Part shown: positions 56,251-64,000 of the stretch, one piece after another
How positions within the stretch are numbered: the stretch's first letter is position 1
Layout of the letters: every line of letters starts with the position of its first letter
Assembly: GCF_000276665.1 (NCBI RefSeq)
Contig: NW_004955423.1
Span: forward strand, 2,080,764 to 2,144,763
DNA length: 64,000 bases
Direction: 5' to 3'
Source: Chinchilla lanigera
Lineage: Eukaryota; Chordata; Mammalia; Rodentia; Chinchillidae
Program-made: the position numbers and the translations under genes
Notes under the pieces: generated by a model
Database searches by the model: none
What the model saw: only the letters and a program-made list of their open reading frames with translations
What the model was told of the DNA's origin: nothing

Positions 56251-57182
56251 TATATAATACAGTATGATATTGTACCATAAAATGTACTTTTATTCAATTT
56301 GTTAGCGTTTTCTAAACTGGTTTACAAATACTTCAAATGATACAAATACATTAACAGATTTTTAGAAATAGAGCATATAGATACTAAAATATACACAATA
56401 AATTGTATATATTCATACATTTTTAAAATCAAAATTCATGCATCAAAGATTGTGAATAGAGGCTAATATTAGGTCTTTTTTAAGAAAATGAGATACAAGT
56501 TTGTATTATTTCAACATAAATGCCTTTTCAGAAACAAAACATGATATAAGAGTAAAGTCTCATAAAGTTCAACTCAACAAAATTATAACTAAGGGTTTAA
56601 GCACTAAGTCTCAGTAATTAGTCAGTCACTGTATTGCATTTCTAATCAGTTCTTAAAAACATATGGTCAGTTAATTTTTACTATAGATACATGTAAGGAC
56701 TTCTTGAAAATCTTTAAAACACTTATTAAATAAAAATGAGAGGACTAAAGGGACATTAATCCCTTCATGGTGAAATAAGTATAGATTACTTAAACTCTCC
56801 TTTAAAAGGTCTTTCTATGTGCTCATGGCAACAGATTAGGGTCTTAATATATCATATAAATACTAGTAAATGTTGCAATCACAGTAGCTATTCACACCCC
56901 ATAGATTTAGTTAGAAAGCTAAATAAAGTGAGAGTGAGTCACGATGTATTTTCATACATAAATGTATTTCATCAAGTGTGCACTGATCAACTGTACTAAC
57001 ACTATTTGATCAAATTTCTTTGCGAGATTATATTGGTATACAATTCCCACTAGTTTATAGTGATAAATTATGTGTTGTGGTCCATTTTCTATAAAATGCT
57101 ATTACATCTATAAAAGTGTAAGACAAAAGAAAAAGATGATTTGCTCTAGAAATATATTATTTACTTTTAAGAATATTAATGT
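56251..57182. other. No gene recognised
   Basis: AT-rich sequence with no recognisable gene or repeat. Confidence 0.4.
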
Positions 57183-57362
57183 GACCAGGCATGCCAGGGT
57201 ATGCTTGTAATTCCAGCACTCTGCAGGCTGAGGCAAGAGGATCTCTGTGAGTTCTAGATCAGCCTGGGTTATATAGGGAGTTCAAGACCAGCCTGAACTA
57301 CATAGTGAGATCCTGTCTCAAATAACTACACCAAACCAAAAAGGCAAAACAAAACAAAAAAC
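57183..57362 (+). mobile_element. B1-type SINE
   Basis: 'ggcatgccagggtatgcttg', 'ctgaggcaagaggatctctg' and 'cagcctgaactacatagtga' read as a sense B1 with the duplication and an AAAAC-type tail. Confidence 0.9.
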
Positions 57363-58060
57363 CTGATGTGAAAATTCAAGGTCAAAGATTTTCTGTTTAG
57401 TCAAAATGTTGATTCCCTAACCCTTTTGATAAGAGACTACAATCACAATGGCAATATACTAATACAATTATATATAGATTTGTACACTGTATGTATCCTT
57501 TTCTAAGAAGTTTACATGAAGAATTTTGAGTACAGCCTTTCTTGCATTAAATAAATGCTAGTAGTAAAACCTCGTAATACTCATACACAAAAACTAGCAC
57601 ACTGTTACAGCAGTACTTACTGCATAAGGCAATTAGATATATATATCTTCTTCAATGACTGTAACTATCATTCTTAATTTTTTTCTCAGCTATAAAAACT
57701 TAGGGAAATTTTTTAATGTGAATTCTGGAAATACTTATAAGTTATGACAAAAACAATTCCATTGGGTATCTGAGAACAGATAGGAGAGTTTTCCAAATTA
57801 AAGTTATTGAAAAGAAAAGAGGTACCTTCTTATATGCTTATATTCACTCTTTTATTTTAAAGAGAAAAAAATAAAAATAACAACAAAACAGTTTCATAAC
57901 AGGTTAGTAGGAGAGTTAAAATAATTAATACATTGCGTGTTGTCTTTATAGTATTGAGAGTACAAGATATAGGTATGTTATCTTGTCCAAACAATATTAG
58001 CACAAACTTTTCAATGAACTAAGAGAAACTAGCTATATAACTATCTTAACTATCATGTGT
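57363..58060. other. No gene recognised
   Basis: AT-rich sequence with no recognisable gene or repeat. Confidence 0.4.
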
Positions 58061-59396
58061 ATAAATATATTTTTTTCTTTTTCACTTTCTTCCTTTCCCC
58101 TTTCCTCCATTACAGTTTGTCTTTTCTTTTGAACAGTTTCTTTCTAATTCACAATGTCTATTGTACATCTTGGATCTTATTTACTTGTTCAGTTTCTTTT
58201 TTTTTTTGGTACTAGAAGTCAAATTCAGGACCTTGTGCTTGCCAAGCAGGAGCTTATGCCACTGAGCTATATCCCCAGCTCCTACTTGTTCATTTTCTCA
58301 CACTGAGACAATATGATGTTTATACATACAGGTCTGATTTATTTTATTTATGAGTATGGTCTCAAGTTGCATCCATTTACTTATTAAAGTCTCCAATTTA
58401 TTATCCTTCTTTAGGGCTGGGTAGTACTCCATTATAAAAAAACCCCACATCTTTGTTATTCATTCTTCAATTGATGGGCATTTGGGTTGTTTCCAAGATT
58501 TAGCTATTACAAACAGTGCTGCTATAAACATGAGTGCACATATGTTGCTGTGATACAATGTTTTTAATTTTTCTGGGGAAATACTCAGAAGGGGAACAGC
58601 TGGGTGGAATGGGACCTCTAACCCTAGTTTTTAAAGGAATCTCCACACCAATTTCCACTGTAGTTGCACCAGTCTACACTCTCACCAACAGTGGAGAAGG
58701 GTTCCTTTTCCCCTATAGCCCCTCCAGTATTTGTTATTGGTTGATTTCTTGATGATAGGATAGCCGTTTTTTTCTGGGGTGAGATGGAATCTCAGTTTTG
58801 TTTTGCTTTGCATCTCTTGAATTATCAGTGATGTTGAACACTGTTTCATATATTTATTTGCTGTTTGTATTTCTTCATCTGAGAAGTGTGTATTCATCTC
58901 AGATGCCCCTTTTGAACTGGGTCTTTGAATTTGGGAGGTCTGAGTTTTTTCAGTTTATTTGTGTATGTCTCTCTTTTCTTTGCCTGTTTCTTTTTAAGTT
59001 TTGGTTGAGTTTTTTCAGTTCTTTGTATGTTCTAGGTATGTCCTTTGAGGGACAACTGGCTATAATTTTTCTCCACACGCTGGGTTGTCGTTTCACTCTG
59101 CTGGTGATTTCTTTTGCTCTGCCAACGCTCTCTAATAAAGTGAGATCCCATTTGTTGATTTTTCATAATATTTCTCTTGCAGTCTGGGTTTTGTTCATGA
59201 AGGCAGGGCCCAAGGAGCCAGGAGGTGGCACAGCTGACAGAGCCCTGACCATGACCCCACTCCACAGAGATCCTGAAGCGAGGGGGTGGGTCCTGATCCA
59301 GCAGAACCCCCCTACACCTATATCTTCAAAATTTGTACCTGTTTTCTATTCCAGTAAATTTAGTGTTTCTATTTTAATACTTAGACATTGATCCAT
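58061..59396 (-). mobile_element. L1 3' part, antisense
   Basis: Antisense L1 3' UTR and ORF2 end in order: a T/C-rich tail, 'gagtatggtctcaagttgca', 'gatgggcatttgggttgttt', 'actctcaccaacagtggaga' and 'agatcccatttgttgatttt', reaching 'agacattgatccatttca' at 59379-59396. Together with 59399-59912 it forms a single L1 whose 5' part is flipped. A GC-rich block of about 110 bp (59199-59310) breaks the consensus. The 197-codon open frame at 58798-59391 lies on the opposite strand of ORF2 and is not a gene. Confidence 0.8.
58192..58282 (-). mobile_element. ID-type SINE
   Basis: A T run, 'ggtactagaagtcaaattca', 'gccaagcaggagcttatgcc' and 'gagctatatccccagctcc' read as a reverse-complemented ID. 'tacttgttca' flanks it at 58182-58191 and 58283-58292. 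Confidence 0.93.
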
Positions 59397-59398
59397 TT

Positions 59399-59912
59399 CA
59401 AAGGGGGAACAGAAAATGGAAAGATATTCCTTGCTCTTGATTAGGAAGAATCAACATAGTGAAAATGGCCATACTCTCAAAACTGATACATAGATTTAAG
59501 GCAATCTCAACCAAAATACCATTAGCATACCTCACAGACTCATAGAAAACACTCCTAAAATTCATTGGAACCAGAAGACACCTAGAATAGCAAAAGCAAT
59601 TCTGGGCAACAAAGCCAAGGCAGGATGCATCACCGGTCCAGACCTGAAATTATATTACAAAGCTGCTGTGATAAAATCAGCATGGCACTGCCAAAAAATA
59701 GGTCTGAGGATCAGTGGAACAGAAAGGAAGATGGAGATGCAATCCCTAACACATTCAGTCACCTTATATTTGACAAAGGAGCCAAACATGTTCACTGGAA
59801 GAAAGTCTCTTTAATAAATGGTGCTGGAAAAAACTGGCTCTCCACATGTGGAAGACTAAAACTAAAAGACCCATGTCTATCACCATGCACCAAACTATAT
59901 TCACTCTTAATG
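59399..59912 (+). mobile_element. L1 ORF2 segment, sense (inverted relative to 58061-59396)
   Basis: 'ttaaggcaatctcaaccaaa', 'gacctgaaattatattacaa', 'gaggatcagtggaacagaaa' and 'ttaataaatggtgctggaaa' give ORF2 in the sense direction. It ends at 'caccatgcaccaaactatat', which in L1 lies just upstream of the segment that opens the antisense piece at 59396. Confidence 0.8.
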
Positions 59913-59959
59913 GCAGTAAGCTGTAACGTGGAGAGGGTTACTTTCTACAAATAGATGTT

Positions 59960-60045
59960 TTCCCTTTCTCTTTACTCGTGCAAGTCTCTCTTTTCTTTGC
60001 TCATTTCTTTCTAAGTTTTGGTTGGTTTATTCAGTGTATGTGTCT
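59960..60045 (-). mobile_element. L1 fragment resembling 58955-59030
   Basis: 'aagtctctcttttctttgct' and 'ttctaagttttggttggttt' closely match the sequence near 58967-59010 in the same orientation. It is a second short copy beyond the sense segment. Confidence 0.6.
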
Positions 60046-60785
60046 TTGTGTGTCTCAGGTCTTTTTCACTGTAAAGCTACTTTTTCTTTCTGCACTGACA
60101 GTGCTGCCTTTTCTAAAAAGTAATTATGGGAGGAGTGAGGAATATAAGTAGAAAGTATAATTATATCACAGAATTAGTTTTCACATGATAGATATATTTT
60201 AATTTTATCCATAACTCAGATAGTGGTATTTATGATAAAAGAGCAATAAAAGGACAAAGTTATGGACAAAAGGGGCTATCATTTGAGCCACAAATTCCTT
60301 CCAGGGCAGAAATATGAAAAGCTCAAGGGGACTTTCTGAGAAATGAGGAAATAAGACATAAAATAATACAAGAGGAGAAGATAGAAATCTTAGAAGCTGA
60401 TGGTCAAAGAATAAGGAGATTCAGTTACAATTCAAAGATACATTGTGCAAATTCAGAACAGAAAAGAGTTGTAAGGAGGGCCTATGGCCAAAGTTAGAAT
60501 TACGAGCAAACAAGGTTTCATAAGGAACCACGTAGGACGTACCCCGTCTCAGTATTTACAATGAAATATTTTAAGAGAAGCCAAAAGGGCCTAAGCTGAA
60601 AATAATTTTACTTGTGCAGGGAGCAAAAGAGTCAATGGGTAGGAAAACAGTTAGATCTAGCTTTAGGGGTGAGGACCTGATGACAGAGAAGGCAAATGAC
60701 AAAAGGAGTCAAGTGTTTATTGCTACGACTTCAAGACTGCATATATGAAACAAGTAATATACCTAAGACCTGTAGAACTTGTTCC
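60046..60785. other. No gene recognised
   Basis: No recognisable gene or repeat. Confidence 0.4.
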
Positions 60786-60906
60786 TTTTTTGTTTTTAAG
60801 ACAGGGTCTCATTATGCAGTTCAGGCTGGCCTTGAATTCACAACAATCCTCCTGCCTCAGCCTCCCAAGTGCTGGGATTACAAGTGTGAGCCACCACGCC
60901 CAGCTT
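60786..60906 (-). mobile_element. B1-type SINE
   Basis: 'agacagggtctcattatgca', 'atcctcctgcctcagcctcc' and 'gtgctgggattacaagtgtg' read as a reverse-complemented B1, truncated relative to the long form. Confidence 0.9.
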
Positions 60907-62429
60907 AGAAATTGTTTCAGTCAAACAGTACATACAACGACTAACAAAGCTTTCAAAGTTTTGTGTAACACAGGTGCCTCTACAAAAATCAAACACTCGC
61001 TGTTTGTTTTTATATGAAATAATCACAGTAATTTTTAATAGCAGCTTTTATTTTAGTTACTTAATTTTCCATCTTTTTTTGCTGCTTGCTATACATTTTG
61101 GAGACAGGGCATCTGTTTAATATAAAAAATGTAGGATATAAAATGTCCTCACTAAGAAGCCATTCATGAATACTTCTAGTCACTGGATTAGAAACAAGAT
61201 TCTGCGATTACTGCTTGGCCTAGGCCTCTGACTTGTCAACGAAGTTAACTTCCCTTTTAGTACAATGAATTGCAGAAGTATGATTATGCAGTTGTCTATG
61301 AGGGTTTATTAGCAGACATATGATATGGTGGTTGAGCAGAGATGTAGTATTTTCTCTGCCAGTGACCAAAATATTTATATATTTCATAAAGTAGAAAGAA
61401 CTTTGTAAAAAATTAATAAGATCTGTTTCACAAATTACCAATTCAACTGGAACACTTGAAATAGTAGAAATGACAAAAGATTTGTTCTTACGGCTGATAA
61501 AAAATTTATATCAGGGCATCAAGTAAAGTTATTTTCTGTGTTCTGATTTAATGAATCATGTGAGTTGTATCTGGTTGGATGACACAGATTCTGGTTCACT
61601 GAAGCCTACTCTTAATGCATTCCAGCATGGCCTTCCTTGGGACAGTGAAGCCAGAATAATATGTCAGACTGAAGTAATATCAAAGAAAGAGAAAGCTGGG
61701 CTTGAGATGCTATGAGGTTGACTCCTAACACTTCTTGACCTGTGAGTATCCAATAAGTATTCAATGTCCTATGGGCTTCAATGACCTAACAAGCACCAGG
61801 CAACAACAGTAATGCAATAATGAATGGTCCTCAAAAGACTTTTGCAATTCAACCTGAAAAACACTACACTTATTAAATGGTTTTAACCCTATTGAAAAAT
61901 AGCTTTAGAAACCACTAGTGGTTTCCTAAAAGGTGAATGAGTATTAAATGTTTTATGTATGCTTATGTAGTAAGTATTTATTTTAGTTCAAATATGTTAG
62001 ATTTAGAAAATAATGCTTTTCTGATGGTATCAGAGATAAAACATATTAAAGAAAACTTAAATAAGCCCTAGATATGTACAAATACAGATATAAGGTAATA
62101 AGCTCGCTCACTGTTAATAAAATACACTATTAAAAATGAAACTAAAGGAGTATCCTGTAAATATCCCACATGGGGATATTCTTCTCTTTCAAAAGATAAC
62201 ACGTATTAGTTGTGAAGAACTGGAGCCTCAAAAGAAATGATAGTAAAACTATAATGGGAATAATTATAGCCTATCAAAACATGGCGTATCACTTTAAATG
62301 AAAATTATTTTCCATGTAAGAAAGGAAAATAATAAAGGCCTAACATTTATTACCAGTTTAAAAGGTCAGTAAATAACTTTGTTTTTCCTTAGCCAAAACT
62401 TAAGAGTTAAAATCTGAAAAAGCACTTAC
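60907..62429. other. No gene recognised; repeat-poor
   Basis: No interspersed repeat or open frame of note. It lies next to the candidate exon and would be intron if that exon is real. Confidence 0.4.
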
Positions 62430-62498
62430 AATGACAGCAACACCATTGCAATTAAAGTCCACTCCACAGGATTGTGTATAATATTTCTATTTGTTAAT
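62430..62498 (-). CDS. Candidate internal exon, hydrophobic peptide, unidentified gene
   Basis: On the minus strand a pyrimidine tract and AG ('cttactctctttcag', 62499-62513) precede 69 bp, and a GTAAGTG donor (62423-62429) follows. That is exactly 23 codons in length with phase 2 on both sides. Only one of three frames is open across it. The frame begins LTNRN and its second half is hydrophobic ([12 protein letters not shown]), as in a membrane segment. I cannot name the protein. A short segment with plausible splice signals can arise by chance, so this is a candidate only. No other exon of the same gene is identified in the window. Confidence 0.4.
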
Positions 62499-62993
62499 CT
62501 GAAAGAGAGTAAGATAAAATTTACTCAAGGATTTTTATATTTAAATAAGTAAGTCTTTTATTTCTAGGTAAAATAAACTCATATTACATTTTATAAGAAG
62601 TACTTTAAAAATATCTATTATATTTGACTGGATAGAGTAGTATAGAAATGTGGCTTTTTTTCTATATCTGATAGTGACCATCTCAACAAAGTAATGTAGG
62701 CCCACTTTTACATACAGTATTTACAACAGTTATATTGAACAAGAGGGAAATATAGATACAATGGGGCAAACTAAACTGTATGGTTTCTTATAATACACAA
62801 CACACACACACACACTGTAATAACATCATCTATGCTTTCCCCTAATCAAACACTTTATTGAAGCTAAGTAATTTCTGACTTTAATTTATCTTCTTTATCT
62901 TTCTAGTTAGGATGGCATCAGACAATTAAGAGATGCCATAACCCATAACTTACAGAAATGAGAGTTGGCTTAATAAATTAAAACCATAGTCTT
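62499..62993. repeat. Unassigned, with a (CA)n microsatellite
   Basis: A (CA)n run lies at about 62796-62816. The rest is unassigned. Confidence 0.5.
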
Positions 62994-63426
62994 TATTATG
63001 GTTTGTATCTAGACGTCCCCCTCAAAGCGTCATGTGATCACACATGGGGCTTTTCAGAGGTGGCTGGATCTAGGGTGTGTGATTTCTAAATTAGTCCACT
63101 GGTTAGTTTGGCATAGTTCTGGGTGTGGATAATGAGAAGCCCACACCGGCTGTGGGTGGCACCACCCAAAGGGCAGGTAGCCTGGATGGATATAAAGGGA
63201 CAAAAAGAAGGCAGGCTGGTAGCTGGTTCTTTACTATTTCATTGTTTTGCTGCCTTCTGACACCAGAGTGATTCTCCTCTGTAACGCCCCTCTGCTGTGC
63301 CTCCCTGCCTTGGAGCCAGCCAGCTATGAACCGAAACCTCTATAAACTGTGAACTACAATGAACCTTTTCTCCTTTAACTCTGGGTACTGAGCATTTTGT
63401 TTCAGCAATGAGGAAAGTAACTAACA
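62994..63426 (+). mobile_element. MaLR-type solo LTR, complete, 5-bp target duplication
   Basis: It starts TATTATGG (TG changed to TA) and ends CTAACA. It is 433 bp and flanked exactly by GTCTT at 62989-62993 and 63427-63431. It contains 'tggatataaaggga', a TATA box near 63188, and 'actacaatgaaccttttctc' near the end. It is the longest member here. Confidence 0.95.
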
Positions 63427-63840
63427 GTCTTTATTAGTGAAAAGTTTCAGAAAATCTTAAGTAAATTCTATTGCTTAACCATTGATGACAACAAAATATT
63501 ATAAACATCTTAGTTTCTCAAAAAGCATTTTAAAACATCACTGAGTCACAATATGATGGGGACAGGAAGAAATAGTATCCTTAACATACTGTTGATGAGA
63601 GCAATTAAACAACAATTTGACAATATCTAGCAAGCTAAAAAACACATATCAATAGCCCAGCAGTTTTCATCACCCCCTCAAAAACAAGTCCTCCTTTGGA
63701 CATCTGCATCTCGGTACCACCAATAGCTATCCTGTGCTTTCAGAATCTAGCTGCTCAGTCAAAACATCTTAGGGTTAAATTTGATTCTTGATATCCCATG
63801 TCCAAACAGTCATTAAATCATGATGGTTCTATCTTCAAAT
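63427..63840. other. Unassigned
   Basis: No gene or repeat is recognised. Confidence 0.4.
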
Positions 63841-63844
63841 CATA

Positions 63845-64000
63845 ACTTGACGTCTTAAAAAAAAAATCTGCTAGAAACACTAAATCTATTGGAAGAGAAA
63901 GTATGTAAAAACCTTGAAGACATAGGGTTAGGCAGAGAGTTCATGAACAAAAACCAAATTGCACGTGAAACACTTGAAAGAATCAACAACTGGGATCTCA
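63845..64000 (+). mobile_element. L1 ORF2 fragment at the window edge
   Basis: 'ctagaaacactaaatctatt', 'ggaagagaaagtatg', 'accttgaagacatagggtta' and 'caacaactgggatctca' follow the L1 ORF2 consensus in the sense direction and continue past the window. Confidence 0.75.

Noticed and set aside
58798..59391. Open frame of 197 codons, the longest in the window, as a protein gene
   Set aside because: It runs antisense through a recognisable L1 ORF2 and across a GC-rich block; no independent coding evidence.

Overview
The window is non-coding mammalian nuclear DNA, almost certainly from a rodent. It is AT-rich, has no long intact reading frame, and is packed with interspersed repeats. Two abundant short families carry the rodent signal: tRNA-derived ID-type SINEs (head like 'gctggggatttagctcag', with A and B boxes) and 7SL-derived B1-type SINEs with an enlarged internal 'ggccagcctg' duplication. 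Some pairs form B1-plus-ID composites. The mix of ID, duplicated B1, MaLR-type LTRs (TGTTATGG...AACA) and L1 suggests a beaver/kangaroo-rat or squirrel-like lineage, but the species is an inference I cannot prove from the sequence. There are 100 Ns at 31970-32069, the usual assembly gap of unknown size.

Layout: 1-3.3 kb holds old L2/MIR repeats and a strong G-quadruplex motif. 3.7-9.6 kb holds nested L1 3' ends in both orientations, an inverted pair of mariner fragments (4.8-5.3 kb) and a diverged 159-bp tandem repeat (7.16-7.46 kb). 12.2-16.9 kb is an old L1 block interrupted by an RPSA processed pseudogene (12.8-13.6 kb), ID and B1 SINEs and an oppositely oriented L1. 18.6-18.9 kb has an MLT1-like LTR. 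22.8-25.1 kb has MaLR LTRs and an L1 ORF1 remnant. 25.27-27.25 kb is a decayed piggyBac-type transposase whose C-terminal zinc-finger/3' end is present three times in tandem; this is the most unusual structure here. 27.4-30.6 kb is a 3.2-kb L1 ORF2 remnant riddled with SINEs. 34.7-36.1 kb is an ancient L2-like repeat split by two adjacent MaLR LTRs. 37.2-37.8 kb is an RPL21 processed pseudogene. 38.4-41.5 kb is poor in repeats. 41.5-54.8 kb holds MER5A-like, L2-like, SINE, LTR and L1 copies. 56.07-56.25 kb is a complete 184-bp MITE with TA target duplication. 58.1-60.05 kb is an L1 with its 5' part inverted. At 62430-62498 a 69-bp segment with good splice sites on the minus strand could be an exon of an unidentified membrane-protein gene. 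63.0-63.4 kb is another intact MaLR LTR, and L1 ORF2 runs off the right edge.

No complete protein-coding gene, RNA gene, CRISPR array or operon is supported. The region looks like a long intron or intergenic segment, and the only genic hint is the 69-bp candidate exon. The genes named are dead copies (RPSA, RPL21) or transposon genes.
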